The translations under genes were made by a program, and so were the position numbers. A DNA stretch of 64,000 nt from the NCBI RefSeq assembly GCF_963668085.1, contig NZ_OY764058.1, forward strand, positions 620,001-684,000. The letters are read 5' to 3'. This DNA comes from an uncultured Ilyobacter sp. (GTDB taxonomy: Bacteria; Fusobacteriota; Fusobacteriia; Fusobacteriales; Fusobacteriaceae). Positions 15,566 to 25,840 of the stretch are shown here, piece after piece. Positions within the stretch are counted from its first letter, which is position 1. Every line of letters starts with the position of its first letter. The notes beneath the pieces were generated by a model. That model did not search any database, was not told the DNA's origin, and was given only the letters and a program-made list of their open reading frames with translations.

Positions 15566-18500
15566 ATGAAAAGAGGAATAGGGGTTCCAAAACAACAGGG
15601 GTTATATGTTCCCGAGTTCGAAAAGGATAACTGCGGAATAGGACTTATAGCACAGATTAAAGGTCAAAAAACTCATGATATTGTAAAAAAGGGAATCGAG
15701 ATTCTAGAGAAAATGGAACACAGAGGGGCTGTAGGGGCAGATCCTGATACTGGAGACGGAGCCGGGATTCTAATCCAGATTCCTGATAAACTTTTTAGAT
15801 CTGAAGTAGAGGAACTTCCAGAATTTGGTGATTATGGAGTTGGTATGATTTTCTTTCCTCAGGAAAATTCTGAAAGAGAAAAATGTCAAAAACTTATTGA
15901 AAAAATAATAAATGATGAAGGACAAGAGTTCTTAACTTGGAGAGATGTTCCTGTAGATCCGACTAAAGTTGGAAAAACTGCAGCTAAAACAACTCCTAAT
16001 ATAAAGCAAATTTTTATCAAAAAATCAGCAGATACTGAAAATTTTGAACTGAAATTATATATTATAAGGAAAGCTATAGAAAATGAGATTCCAAAACTTG
16101 CTCTCGAAAATGAGGAATTTTTCTATATTCCATCAATGTCAAGTAGAACAATTGTTTATAAAGGACTTTTGAAAACTGATCAAATTTCAGCATTTTATAA
16201 AGATCTAAGTGACGAGAGAACTTTAAGTGCTCTTGCAATAGTACACCAAAGATACAGTACAAACACTTTCCCGTCATGGGATTTAGCACATCCATTCAGA
16301 TATGTAGCACATAACGGTGAAATCAATACTATCAAAGGTAATGTAAACTGGATGACTGCAAGACAGCCTGAACTAAATAACGATGTACTTGGAGAAGATA
16401 TCAGCAAAATTTTCCCTATAAACAAACCTGTGGGAAGTGACTCTTCAAACCTTGATAAGGCTCTTGAATTTTTGGTTGCCTCTGGAAAATCACTGCTTCA
16501 GGCAGCTTCGATCTTAGTTCCTCCTGCGTGGGAAAAAGACCCAAGCATTAAAAAAGAACTTAAAGATTTTTATGAATACTATTCTGGACTTATGGAGCCT
16601 TGGGACGGTCCTGCTGCCCTTGTTATGTCAAATGGTAGGCAAATTGTAACAAAGCTAGATAGAAATGGACTAAGACCTGCTAGATATACAATAACAAAAG
16701 ATGATACCATCATTCTAGCTTCAGAATCTGGAACTCTTGCTACAGCCCCAGAAAATATAAAAGAAAATTTCAGAATTAAACCTGGAATGGTTCTTATGAT
16801 AGATCTTGAAGAAGGTAAAATTTATTCTCAAGAAGAGATAATTGAAAAGATAGTGGAAGATAAACCTTACGGTCAATGGCTTTCTGAAAACAAAAAATGC
16901 ATAAATGATCTTCCAGAAAGAGATTCTAGATATGAGATCAACTTTGACACACTTTTTAATAGGTTGATGGCCTTTGGGTATTCTAGAGAAGACCTTCATG
17001 AAGTTATTACACCTATGGCCAAAGATGAAAAAGAGCCTATAGGATCTATGGGAAATGATGCCGCGTTAGCAGTATTGTCTGGAAACGATAAAAAACTTTT
17101 CAATTATTTCCAGCAGCTTTTCGCTCAGGTTACAAATCCACCAATTGACCCTATCAGGGAAGATGTGGTTATGTCAATCACTACAAACATTGGTAGAAAA
17201 GGAAATATCTTAGAAGAAACTGCCGATAAAGCAAGACTCATAAAAATGGACTCACCTTTTATATCAAACGAAGACTTAGATAAGATCGCCTCATTGAATG
17301 AGGAAGACTTTAAGTCTGCTGTAATCCATATGGTTTTCGACCTTGAAAGTGGATTAGAAAAGGGAATGGAGAAATTATTTGAAAAGGCTGAATCTGCAAT
17401 AAAAGAGGGGAATAACATCCTCATAATAAGTGACAGAGAGATGGGAGAAAGTGAATATCCTATCCCTAGTCTTTTGGCAACTGCAGGACTCCACCACCAC
17501 CTTATCAGAACCCAGAAAAGAAATGGTGTAGATATCATAGTTGAAACTGGAGATGCTAGAGAGGTTATGGACTTCGCTCTTCTAATAGGTTATGGTGCCC
17601 TTGCGGTAAATCCTTATCTTGCACTAGAGTCTATAGACTACATGGTAGAAAATGAATTATACCTTACTCCTCAAAAGGCTGATAAGAAAAAGGCAAAATA
17701 TCTAAAGGCTGTAGGAAAAGGTCTTGTAAAAATAATGTCGAAAATGGGTATATCTACTGTTCAAAGTTACAGAGGAGCACAGATATTTGAAGCTGTAGGG
17801 CTTAAAAAGGAGTTTATAGACAAGTATTTCACTGGAACTACCTCTAGAATCGAGGGAATCGGTATAGAGGGAGTAGAAAGAAGTGTTAAACAAACTGTGG
17901 ATAAAGCCAGAGATGAGTATAAACCTAGTCCTCAGGTGCTACCTAACACAGGTGATTATAAATGGAGAAAAGGTGGAGAAAGACGTTTATTTAGTCCTGA
18001 GGCAGTGGCAGCACTTCAGCACTCTACCCGTACAAACGACTATGAAGAGTACAAAAAATTTGCAAAACTTATAAATGAACAGGGTGAAAAGCTAGCAACA
18101 ATTAGAGGGCTTTTCAAATTTAAGGGATCAAACAGCATTCCTTTAGAAGAAGTAGAACCTGTAGAAAACATAATGAAAAGATTTGTTACTGGAGCAATGT
18201 CCTTTGGTTCAATATCTAGGGAAGCCCATGAAGCAATGGCAATAGCCATGAACACTATCGGAGGTAAATCCAACTCTGGTGAGGGTGGAGAAGACCCTAA
18301 AAGATTTGCAGACAATAGAAAAAGTGCAATAAAACAGGTGGCTTCTGGAAGATTTGGAGTTACTACAAACTATCTTGTAAATGCAGATGAACTTCAGATA
18401 AAAATGGCTCAAGGAGCAAAGCCTGGTGAAGGTGGACATCTTCCTGGTCACAAGGTTACAGAAGAGATTGCTGCTACTAGATATACGTCTCCAGGGATAG

Positions 18501-20035
18501 ACCTCATATCTCCTCCACCACACCATGATATTTACTCTATCGAAGATCTGGCACAGCTGATATTTGACCTGAAAAACGTAAACCCAACATCTAGAGTAAG
18601 TGTAAAGCTCGTTTCTGAAGTTGGAGTAGGAACGGTAGCCGCAGGAGTAGCAAAGGCTCACTCTGATATGATTCTTATTTCTGGTTATGACGGTGGAACT
18701 GGAGCTTCCCCTATATCCTCTATAAAACACGCTGGTCTTCCTTGGGAACTTGGTTTGTCTGAGGCACATCAAGTCCTTATCCTAAACGACCTCAGAGGTA
18801 GAGTAAGAATTCAGGCTGATGGTCAGATGAAGACTGGTAGAGATATTGCCATTGCGGCACTTCTTGGAGCAGAGGAATTTGGTTTTGCAACTGCACCACT
18901 TGTTGTATTAGGATGTATAATGATGAGAGCTTGTCATACAAACATGTGTCCTGTAGGAGTAGCTACACAGAGTCCTGAGCTTCGTAAAAAATTCATGGGA
19001 AGATCTGAGTACCTCATAAACTTCTTCAAGTTTATTGCACAAGATTTAAGAGAGATCATGGCTGAACTTGGATTTAGAACTATCGATGAGATGATAGGAA
19101 GAACTGATCTTATAGAAATGAACGAGGCTATATCACACTGGAAAGCTAGCGGAATCGATATCAGCAAAATACTTTATAAACCTGAAGTGGATGAAAGTAT
19201 CGCTACTAAGTGTGTACAGGCACAAGATCACGGAATCGATAAGATTTTAGACAGAAAACTTATAGAACTAGCTAAACCTGCTCTGGAAAAAGGTGAAAAA
19301 GTAGAATTTGACTTGGATATATTTAACTTAAACAGATCTACAGGAACTATGCTGAGCGGTGAGATGGCAAAACGTTACGGAGCCGAAGGACTTCCTGAAG
19401 ACACTATTAAATTTAACTTAAAAGGATATTCCGGTCAAAGTTTCGGTGCCTTTGGAATGTCAGGACTCACTCTAAACCTTGTGGGGCAGTCTAACGACTA
19501 TATTGGTAAGGGACTCTTTGGAGGAAAGATCATCGTAAAAACTCCCGAGGTTGAAGGATTTAAAGCTGAAGACAATATTATCGGTGGTAATACTATCCTT
19601 TACGGTGCCATCAAGGGACAGGTATATATCAACGGAATGGTTGGAGAACGATTCTGTGTAAGAAACTCAGGTGCCGAAGCTGTCGTAGAAGGTGTAGGTG
19701 ACCACGGATGTGAGTACATGACTGGAGGAAGAGTTGCTGTTCTAGGAGCTACAGGTAAAAACTTTGCTGCTGGTATGAGCGGAGGTATCGCATATGTATA
19801 TGACCAAATGGGTGACTTCGATGAAAAAGTCAATAAGCTAATGGTGCTCACAGAAAAAATAGAGGATGAAACTGAAGCTGAAAAATTAAAATTAATGATA
19901 GAGAAACATGTAGAATATACAAACAGTTCAAGAGGTAAAGAGATTCTAGATTCTTGGGAAGAGAACTTAGGTAAATTTGTAAGAGTAATAGCTCCAAAAT
20001 ACAAGGAACTTCTTGCACAAGGGAAGGTGAAATAA
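15566..20035 (+). CDS. gltB: Glutamate synthase, large subunit
   Basis: A ~1489-residue alpha subunit of GOGAT, which converts glutamine plus 2-oxoglutarate to two glutamates. '[16 protein letters not shown]' gives the class II amidotransferase Cys near residue 22, exposed after propeptide removal. '[19 protein letters not shown]' and '[11 protein letters not shown]' belong to the same domain. The FMN domain has '[10 protein letters not shown]', '[18 protein letters not shown]' and the [3Fe-4S] cysteines in '[16 protein letters not shown]'. The C-terminal GXGXG domain closes the protein. The ATG at 15566 is chosen because GAGGGGG precedes it and the propeptide length fits; the in-frame ATG at 15542 has no ribosome site. 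One base separates it from gltD. Confidence 0.97.
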   Translation: MKRGIGVPKQQGLYVPEFEKDNCGIGLIAQIKGQKTHDIVKKGIEILEKMEHRGAVGADPDTGDGAGILIQIPDKLFRSEVEELPEFGDYGVGMIFFPQENSEREKCQKLIEKIINDEGQEFLTWRDVPVDPTKVGKTAAKTTPNIKQIFIKKSADTENFELKLYIIRKAIENEIPKLALENEEFFYIPSMSSRTIVYKGLLKTDQISAFYKDLSDERTLSALAIVHQRYSTNTFPSWDLAHPFRYVAHNGEINTIKGNVNWMTARQPELNNDVLGEDISKIFPINKPVGSDSSNLDKALEFLVASGKSLLQAASILVPPAWEKDPSIKKELKDFYEYYSGLMEPWDGPAALVMSNGRQIVTKLDRNGLRPARYTITKDDTIILASESGTLATAPENIKENFRIKPGMVLMIDLEEGKIYSQEEIIEKIVEDKPYGQWLSENKKCINDLPERDSRYEINFDTLFNRLMAFGYSREDLHEVITPMAKDEKEPIGSMGNDAALAVLSGNDKKLFNYFQQLFAQVTNPPIDPIREDVVMSITTNIGRKGNILEETADKARLIKMDSPFISNEDLDKIASLNEEDFKSAVIHMVFDLESGLEKGMEKLFEKAESAIKEGNNILIISDREMGESEYPIPSLLATAGLHHHLIRTQKRNGVDIIVETGDAREVMDFALLIGYGALAVNPYLALESIDYMVENELYLTPQKADKKKAKYLKAVGKGLVKIMSKMGISTVQSYRGAQIFEAVGLKKEFIDKYFTGTTSRIEGIGIEGVERSVKQTVDKARDEYKPSPQVLPNTGDYKWRKGGERRLFSPEAVAALQHSTRTNDYEEYKKFAKLINEQGEKLATIRGLFKFKGSNSIPLEEVEPVENIMKRFVTGAMSFGSISREAHEAMAIAMNTIGGKSNSGEGGEDPKRFADNRKSAIKQVASGRFGVTTNYLVNADELQIKMAQGAKPGEGGHLPGHKVTEEIAATRYTSPGIDLISPPPHHDIYSIEDLAQLIFDLKNVNPTSRVSVKLVSEVGVGTVAAGVAKAHSDMILISGYDGGTGASPISSIKHAGLPWELGLSEAHQVLILNDLRGRVRIQADGQMKTGRDIAIAALLGAEEFGFATAPLVVLGCIMMRACHTNMCPVGVATQSPELRKKFMGRSEYLINFFKFIAQDLREIMAELGFRTIDEMIGRTDLIEMNEAISHWKASGIDISKILYKPEVDESIATKCVQAQDHGIDKILDRKLIELAKPALEKGEKVEFDLDIFNLNRSTGTMLSGEMAKRYGAEGLPEDTIKFNLKGYSGQSFGAFGMSGLTLNLVGQSNDYIGKGLFGGKIIVKTPEVEGFKAEDNIIGGNTILYGAIKGQVYINGMVGERFCVRNSGAEAVVEGVGDHGCEYMTGGRVAVLGATGKNFAAGMSGGIAYVYDQMGDFDEKVNKLMVLTEKIEDETEAEKLKLMIEKHVEYTNSSRGKEILDSWEENLGKFVRVIAPKYKELLAQGKVK

Positions 20036-20036
20036 A

Positions 20037-21488
20037 ATGGGTAAATTAGGTGGATTTTTAGAAATACCAAGAGAAGAGGCTCAAAAAAGACCTGTTGAAG
20101 AGAGAATAAAAGATTATAAAGAGTTATATAAACCATTTACTGACGAATATTTAATACAACAAGCTTCTAGGTGTATGGATTGTGGTATTCCTTTCTGCCA
20201 CTTTTCGTGTCCCGTAGGAAATGTATGCCCAGAATGGAATGACTTTGCTCACAAAGCCAAATGGGAAGAGGCTCTTGAAGTCCTTCACAGTACAAATAAT
20301 TTCCCTGAATTCACAGGAAGGGTATGTCCTGCTCCATGTGAAGGGGGATGCGTCTTAGGAATCAATCAGGACCCTATCACTATAAAAAATATAGAGCTTA
20401 ACATAGTAGAAAAAGGGTGGGAAAAAGGATGGATTAAACCAGTCCTTCCCAAAAAGAGAACTGATAAAAAAGTCGCCGTTATTGGAAGTGGACCTGCTGG
20501 ACTGGCTGCTGCTCAGCAGCTAAATAGAGCTGGACACAATGTCACAGTCTACGAAAGAGATTCAAAAGCAGGTGGGATAATGACCTATGGTATCCCTGAC
20601 TACAAAATAGAAAAGTGGACTGTAGACAGAAGGATAAAACAACTAGAACAGGAAGAGATAAAATTTGTCTATAATACAAATGTAGGGGTGGACATCAGTA
20701 TAGAGGATCTAGAAAAACAATATGACGCCGTTGTTTTGGCAGGGGGATCAAAGCTTGCTAGAGACCTTCCTGTCTACGGAAGAGAGCTAAAGGGTATACA
20801 CTATGCTATGGACTACCTTGTACAGCAAAATAAAAGATTAGAAGGGTCAGAAATCCCCGAAGACCAGCTCATAGATGCAAAAGGAAAATCTGTAGTTGTA
20901 ATAGGTGGAGGAGATACAGGTGCCGACTGTATAGGTACAGCACTCAGACAGGGGGCTAAAGAGATCTATCAGATCGAACTTCTAGAAAAACCACCTCTTG
21001 ACAGACCACAGTCAAATCCGTGGCCGAATTTTCCTCAGGTATTAAAAGTTAATACCGCCCATGAAGAGGCTGAGTTATGTCTTGGAGGAGTATGCAACAC
21101 TGATATAAGACAGTGGAACATCCTCACAAAAGAGTTTACTGGAGATGAAAAAGGAAATGTAACCACTTTCCACGCTGTAAGAGTGGAGTGGAAAGACGGA
21201 GAAAATGGAAGAAAATACATGGAAGAAGTTCCAGGAACCGAATTTACCCTCGATGCTGACCTTGTCCTACTGGCTATAGGTTTTGTTCATCCAGAGCATG
21301 AAGGGCTGATCAGTAATCTCGGTGTAGAATTAGACGGAAGAGGTAATGTAAAAACAGATGAAAATTATATGACCAGCAAAAGCGGTATATTTGCAGCAGG
21401 AGATATGAGAAGAGGTCAGTCTCTTATTGTTTGGGCCATAAATGAAGGAAGAAAAGCAGCTGAAGCTGTAGATGAGTTTTTAAAATAA
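20037..21488 (+). CDS. gltD: Glutamate synthase, small subunit
   Basis: A 483-residue beta subunit that passes electrons from NAD(P)H through FAD and iron-sulfur clusters to GltB. Cysteines at 46, 49, 54 and 58 ('CMDCGIPFCHFSC') and in 'GRVCPAPCEGGCVLG' bind two [4Fe-4S] clusters. 'VAVIGSGPAGLAAAQQL' is the FAD site and 'VVVIGGGDTGADCIGTAL' the NAD(P)H site. The C-terminal 'GIFAAGDMRRGQSLIVWAI' is typical of the family. Its ribosome site GGGAAGGTG lies inside the end of gltB, so the pair is translationally coupled. A terminator follows. Confidence 0.96.
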   Translation: MGKLGGFLEIPREEAQKRPVEERIKDYKELYKPFTDEYLIQQASRCMDCGIPFCHFSCPVGNVCPEWNDFAHKAKWEEALEVLHSTNNFPEFTGRVCPAPCEGGCVLGINQDPITIKNIELNIVEKGWEKGWIKPVLPKKRTDKKVAVIGSGPAGLAAAQQLNRAGHNVTVYERDSKAGGIMTYGIPDYKIEKWTVDRRIKQLEQEEIKFVYNTNVGVDISIEDLEKQYDAVVLAGGSKLARDLPVYGRELKGIHYAMDYLVQQNKRLEGSEIPEDQLIDAKGKSVVVIGGGDTGADCIGTALRQGAKEIYQIELLEKPPLDRPQSNPWPNFPQVLKVNTAHEEAELCLGGVCNTDIRQWNILTKEFTGDEKGNVTTFHAVRVEWKDGENGRKYMEEVPGTEFTLDADLVLLAIGFVHPEHEGLISNLGVELDGRGNVKTDENYMTSKSGIFAAGDMRRGQSLIVWAINEGRKAAEAVDEFLK

Positions 21489-21512
21489 AATTAAAAAAAC
21501 TTATATCAAACA

Positions 21513-21546
21513 TAAAAAATCCCGGAGTTAATTCCGGGATTTTTTA
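21513..21546 (+). terminator. Intrinsic terminator of gltBD
   Basis: AAAAAATCCCGG / CCGGGATTTTTT hairpin. Confidence 0.9.
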
Positions 21547-21595
21547 TGAAAATATTTTTAATAATAATTTCAAGAATTCATTGGGGTCTATATTC

Positions 21596-21624
21596 ATGAC
21601 TTTTTTAGTAATCTATGATATAAT
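21596..21624 (+). promoter_or_regulatory. Predicted sigma70 promoter of the PHP-domain gene
   Basis: ATGACT (21596-21601), 17-base spacer, TATAAT (21619-21624) with an extended TG upstream of the -10. Confidence 0.55.
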
Positions 21625-21661
21625 ATATATAATTTATAAATAATTTTTAGGAGGTTAAAAT

Positions 21662-22411
21662 ATGAAATACCTCATAGATTTACATACCCATACAAATGTA
21701 AATCCCCACGCATATAGTACCCTCGGGGAAAATATACAAGAAGCCAAAAAAAAGGGACTGAAGGTTATCGCAATAACAAACCACGGACCTGCTCTGCCAG
21801 ACTCTCCGCACTGGTGGTCTCTGAGAAATTTAAGGGCTCTTCCTGATGAGATAGATGGTATAAGGGTTTTGAAAGGTGTGGAAGCCAACGTTATAGATGA
21901 AGATGGAAGTATTGACCTCAATCAGTATATTTATGAAATCATGGACATAATTCTTGTTGGATTTCACCCGGTAAAGGGATATCCTGACGGAAAAGACAAA
22001 GAAAAAAATACTAGAGCTATGATTAAACTTATAAAAAGTCAAAAAGCAGACATAATAGCCCACCCGGGAAATCCAAAATTTCCAATTGACTATGAAAAAG
22101 TTATCAAGACAGCCAAAGAGTACAATGTCGCTATAGAACTAAATAACTCATCTTTTAAGGGTTCAAGAGAGGGTTCTGAAGAAAATTGCAAATCAATAAT
22201 GTCTATTGCGAAGAAATATGGTTGTTATCTTTCTTTAGGAAGTGACGCCCACTTCTCTCAGTCTATAGGCGACCTTGATATAGTAGGAGGACTACTTGAA
22301 AAAATTTCATATCCAAAAGAACTGATCTTAAATTCAGATACGGAAATTTTAAACTCTTTTTTAAATTTGAGAAAAGAATTAAAACCAAAAGAAATACCAG
22401 ATAATATTTAA
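21662..22411 (+). CDS. PHP-domain metal-dependent phosphatase (YcdX family)
   Basis: A 249-residue stand-alone PHP domain. 'YLIDLHTHTNVNPHAYST' holds the first metal ligands. 'AITNHGPALPDSPHWW', 'GVEANVIDEDGSID', 'ADIIAHPGNPKFPIDYEKVI' and 'LSLGSDAHFSQSIGDLD' supply the remaining His/Asp/Glu ligands of the trinuclear zinc site. YcdX-type proteins hydrolyse phosphate esters; the substrate here is unknown. AGGAGG precedes the ATG. It is flanked by its own promoter and lies between gltBD and the flavin enzymes, with no clear operon. Confidence 0.88.
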   Translation: MKYLIDLHTHTNVNPHAYSTLGENIQEAKKKGLKVIAITNHGPALPDSPHWWSLRNLRALPDEIDGIRVLKGVEANVIDEDGSIDLNQYIYEIMDIILVGFHPVKGYPDGKDKEKNTRAMIKLIKSQKADIIAHPGNPKFPIDYEKVIKTAKEYNVAIELNNSSFKGSREGSEENCKSIMSIAKKYGCYLSLGSDAHFSQSIGDLDIVGGLLEKISYPKELILNSDTEILNSFLNLRKELKPKEIPDNI

Positions 22412-22535
22412 GTTTTATAATGGTTTACGTTGGATTACATGAGTCTATCCTCCCATAAAGCCATTTACTTTTTAGCTTATTTATGATATAAGTTAATGTG
22501 ATTAATTACGTGTGTTATTTAAGGAGGAATTTATA

Positions 22536-23471
22536 ATGTCTATTAAAATAGGTAATCTTCAGGTAGAACTTCCTATTATACAAGGAGGTATGGCTATCAG
22601 AGCATCAATGGCAAGACTTGCCGCTGCTGTTGCCACTGAAGGTGGAATCGGCCTTATCGCCGGAACAGCCCTTTCTCCAGAAGAGCTAAAATCAGAAATA
22701 AAAAAAGCCAGAGAACTTATAAAGACAAAAGGTGGAGCATTAGGGGTAAACATAATGTTCGCTGCAAATAACTTTATAGATCTTGTAAAGGCATCTATTA
22801 ATGCTGGAGCAGATCTCATTGTTTTTGGAGCAGGCTTCTCAAGAGATGTCTTTGAGCTAGGTAAGGAGTCAGGTGTGCCTATCGTTCCTATAGTTTCTTC
22901 GCTGAAGCTAGCTAAAATCTCTGAAAGACTTGGAGCATCTGCAATCATAGTAGAGGGTGGTAATGCAGGAGGACATCTAGGGACTGATCTAGACTCTTGG
23001 GATATCGTCGAAGAGATAGCTAAAAAGATATCTGTACCTGTCTTCGGAGCAGGGGGAGTAATAACTCCTGACGATGCCAGAAGAATGTTGGCTCTCGGAG
23101 CCGATGGTATACAGATGGGATCTAGGTTCATCGCCAGTGACGAGTGTGAAGTCAGCGATGAATTCAAAGAGATGTATATCAATGCAAAAGAGGGTGACAT
23201 CGTAGAAATAATGAGTTCTGCCGGGCTCCCTGCCAATGCCATAATCTCACCTTATGTAGAAAAAATACTCAACGAAGAAACAGAAAGACCTACGAAGTGT
23301 AGTGGGTGTCTTAAAAAATGTACCATGACCTTTTGTGTAAACGAAAGACTTGTCAAAGGACATGAAGGAGACCATGAAGAGGGGATATTCTTTGCTGGAA
23401 AAGATGCATGGAAAATCGAGGAAATTCTTTCTGTAGAAGATATTATGAAAAAATTCAGAGAAGTTTTCTAA
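22536..23471 (+). CDS. Nitronate monooxygenase-like flavin enzyme
   Basis: A ~311-residue FMN TIM-barrel of the NMO/FabK superfamily. 'LPIIQGGMAIRASMARLAAA', 'GGIGLIAGTALSPEELKSEI', 'AIIVEGGNAGGHLGTDLDSW', 'VPVFGAGGVITPDDARRML' and 'ADGIQMGSRFIASDEC' are the flavin-binding loops. A late Cys cluster ('CSGCLKKCTMTFC') in place of FabK's ending suggests a metal or iron-sulfur site. The ATG at 22536 follows AAGGAGG. It may be an oxidoreductase of nitronates, quinones or acyl substrates. The FabK paralogue follows 70 bases later. Confidence 0.82.
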   Translation: MSIKIGNLQVELPIIQGGMAIRASMARLAAAVATEGGIGLIAGTALSPEELKSEIKKARELIKTKGGALGVNIMFAANNFIDLVKASINAGADLIVFGAGFSRDVFELGKESGVPIVPIVSSLKLAKISERLGASAIIVEGGNAGGHLGTDLDSWDIVEEIAKKISVPVFGAGGVITPDDARRMLALGADGIQMGSRFIASDECEVSDEFKEMYINAKEGDIVEIMSSAGLPANAIISPYVEKILNEETERPTKCSGCLKKCTMTFCVNERLVKGHEGDHEEGIFFAGKDAWKIEEILSVEDIMKKFREVF

Positions 23472-23541
23472 ATTTTTCTTAACTTTTTTTGAAGATTTGT
23501 TTATAATCTAACTTGATATATCTTACCTTAGGAGGAAATTT

Positions 23542-24483
23542 ATGATTAAAAATAGTGTTTGTGAACTTCTTAATATAGAATACCCGATATTTCAGGGGGC
23601 CATGGCGTGGATTGCCGATGGTCACCTGGCAGGTCATGTATCTAAAGCGGGTGGGCTAGGTATAATAGCAGGTGGAGGAATGCCAGCTGAAATTCTAAGA
23701 GAAGAGATCAAGATAGTAAAATCAATCACCGACAAGCCCTTTGCAGTAAACCTTATGCTAATGATGGAAGAGGTGGCTGCACAAGTAGAGGTCTGTATAG
23801 AGGAAGGGGTTCCTGTAGTTACAACAGGTGCAGGTAATCCAGCTCCTTATATGGCAAAATTAAAATCTGCAGGGATAAAAGTGGTACCTGTGGTACCTTC
23901 TGTGGCCCTTGCAAAGAGAATGGAAAAAATTGGTGCAGACGCCCTTATTGCAGAAGGGACAGAAGCCGGAGGACATATCGGTCAGCTGACTACAATGACA
24001 CTGGTTCCTCAAGTAGTAGATGCAGTGAATATACCTGTAATAGCCGCTGGAGGAATAGCTAGTGGAAGGCAATTTATGGCTGCCTTGGCACTAGGAGCAA
24101 ACGGTGTGCAAGTTGGGACAAGGTTTATAGTTGCTCATGAATGTAATGTTCACGACAATTACAAGAATGCTATTTTAAAAGCAAAAGACAGGTCAACTGT
24201 TGCAACCGGAAACCATACAGGACATCCAGTGAGAGTAATAAATAATAAACTTGCAAAAGACCTAATCCAACTTGAAAAAGAAGGTGCCCCTGCTGAAAAG
24301 CTAGAAGAGATGGGTAAAGGAAGTCTGAGATTAGCTGTTAAGGACGGAGACGTTGTAAATGGTAGTGTTATGGCCGGTCAAGTAGCATCTATGATCTGTG
24401 AAAAACAAAGCTGTCAAGACATTATTTTGGACTTGATGGAGGATTTAAAGAATAAAATTACTCATTTTAAAGGAAATTACTAA
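23542..24483 (+). CDS. fabK: Enoyl-[acyl-carrier-protein] reductase II
   Basis: A 313-residue FMN-dependent enoyl-ACP reductase, the last step of fatty-acid elongation and the triclosan-resistant alternative to FabI. '[20 protein letters not shown]', '[20 protein letters not shown]', '[17 protein letters not shown]', '[20 protein letters not shown]', '[19 protein letters not shown]', 'AAGGIASG' and '[14 protein letters not shown]' match streptococcal FabK closely along the whole length. TTAGGAGG precedes the ATG. No other fab gene is adjacent. A strong bidirectional terminator follows. Confidence 0.92.
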   Translation: MIKNSVCELLNIEYPIFQGAMAWIADGHLAGHVSKAGGLGIIAGGGMPAEILREEIKIVKSITDKPFAVNLMLMMEEVAAQVEVCIEEGVPVVTTGAGNPAPYMAKLKSAGIKVVPVVPSVALAKRMEKIGADALIAEGTEAGGHIGQLTTMTLVPQVVDAVNIPVIAAGGIASGRQFMAALALGANGVQVGTRFIVAHECNVHDNYKNAILKAKDRSTVATGNHTGHPVRVINNKLAKDLIQLEKEGAPAEKLEEMGKGSLRLAVKDGDVVNGSVMAGQVASMICEKQSCQDIILDLMEDLKNKITHFKGNY

Positions 24484-24510
24484 TAATTTTTATGATAGAA
24501 ATATCAATCA

Positions 24511-24548
24511 AAAAGATGCCCTCTCAAATTGGGAGAGGGCATCTTTTT
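24511..24548. terminator. Bidirectional intrinsic terminator between convergent genes
   Basis: AAAAGATGCCCTCTC / GAGAGGGCATCTTTT, a 15-bp stem shared by fabK and the convergent methyltransferase gene. Confidence 0.92.
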
Positions 24549-24553
24549 ATTTT

Positions 24554-25720
24554 TTAGACCGTATCAATTTTGTCTTTTAAAGATTTTTCTAAATAGGGGT
24601 CTATATTCCACATCTTTTTAAATTTATAATACTCAGATTTCGCTCTTTTGCTTGGAGAATTTTTATTTATAGCCCTTATAACTATGTTTTTGGGAGTGTG
24701 CTCAGTATCTATAAACTCAAATATCTCAACAGAATAACCCAATATCTCTAAGATATTACCTCTTATAGAGTCTGTTATCATTGAGGAAAGTCTCTCTTTA
24801 AGAATTCCATGCTTTAGTATAGGGGACATTGTTTCATTGCTAACCTGCCTAAAGAGTTCATGCTGACAGCAAGGAACTAGCAGAAGAAGCTTTGTGTTCC
24901 AGTTTACAGCCTTTATAAGGGCATCGTCAGTGGCTGTATCACAGGCATGAAGAGTTATTACTATATCTATGTCATTATAATCTTCAAAACCTTTTATGTC
25001 ACCTATTTTAAAGTTAAGATTTTCATAGCCCAATTCTTCTGAAACTTTGTTGCAATAATTAATAACGTCTACCTTTAGATCGAGACCAATTATCTCAACC
25101 TCTATACCCAGCTTCTCTCGGAGATACCAGTATAAAGCAAATGTAAGGTATGCCTTTCCCGATCCAAAATCTACGATCTTAAGCTTTCTTTTAGTATCTA
25201 GATTTTTTATAGAGTCCTCTATAATCTCAAGATATTTATTTATCTGCCTAAATTTATCATATTTATTCTTATAGACCTTTCCTTCAACGTCCATTACTCC
25301 AAGCTTATATAAGAAATTACAGGGTTTACCTTCCTCTATCAAGTAATTTTTCTTTCTATTGTGTGTAAGATTTTTTTCTTGAGTTTTAGTGGCTTTATTT
25401 TTTATTATCTTTACCTGATTTTTCTTGTTGAGTAAAAGCTGATAATCTCCCTCTGAAGCAAAGATAACACCCTGTTTAAAATATGCCTCAAAGAGACCTA
25501 AAATCTCTTCTACTGCCTCCTCAGGGCTCATGTTTTTGTGAGTAGTGTTTTTATCAAAAATATAAGAAAATTGATAAAGCTGTTTTTCTTTTGATAAAAA
25601 AGGCTTTATTGACACCTTATTGAAATCCACATGAGATCCCTTTTTTTTATTGCTAATGGTGGCTGATATCATCGACCCCTCTGAACTTATTTTCTCTAAT
25701 AATTTTTTTAATTTATCCAT
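24554..25720 (-). CDS. SAM-dependent methyltransferase (RNA methyltransferase-like)
   Basis: A 388-residue protein with an N-terminal ~170-residue region unlike known domains and a Rossmann methyltransferase domain from about 175. 'KIVDFGSGKAYLTFALYWYL' is motif I, 'VEIIGLDLKVDVINYCNKVS' motif II, 'IDIVITLHACDTATDDALI' the motif IV region, and 'LLLVPCCQHELFRQV' follows. This 'CCQHE' class is often annotated as a methyltransferase of RNA or unknown substrate. GGAG lies upstream of the ATG. It follows sbcDC on the same strand after a 120-base gap; a functional link is not evident. Confidence 0.75.
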   Translation of the reverse strand: MDKLKKLLEKISSEGSMISATISNKKKGSHVDFNKVSIKPFLSKEKQLYQFSYIFDKNTTHKNMSPEEAVEEILGLFEAYFKQGVIFASEGDYQLLLNKKNQVKIIKNKATKTQEKNLTHNRKKNYLIEEGKPCNFLYKLGVMDVEGKVYKNKYDKFRQINKYLEIIEDSIKNLDTKRKLKIVDFGSGKAYLTFALYWYLREKLGIEVEIIGLDLKVDVINYCNKVSEELGYENLNFKIGDIKGFEDYNDIDIVITLHACDTATDDALIKAVNWNTKLLLLVPCCQHELFRQVSNETMSPILKHGILKERLSSMITDSIRGNILEILGYSVEIFEFIDTEHTPKNIVIRAINKNSPSKRAKSEYYKFKKMWNIDPYLEKSLKDKIDTV

Positions 25721-25840
25721 CTATATCATCTCCAACCTTTATATATGACAGTTTCCTTTTGAAACATATCTATAAATATATTCAATCTCTTTATTCTATC
25801 ATGTATTCAAATTTTTATAAAGAGTTGCAGAAAGATTCCC

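Noticed and set aside
18209..18772. A 187-codon minus-strand ORF opposite gltB
   Set aside because: Antisense to the conserved FMN domain of gltB; no start signal or family resemblance.
22559..23242. A 227-codon minus-strand ORF opposite the nitronate monooxygenase-like gene
   Set aside because: It is antisense to a clear family member, has biased composition expected of a shadow frame, and no ribosome site.
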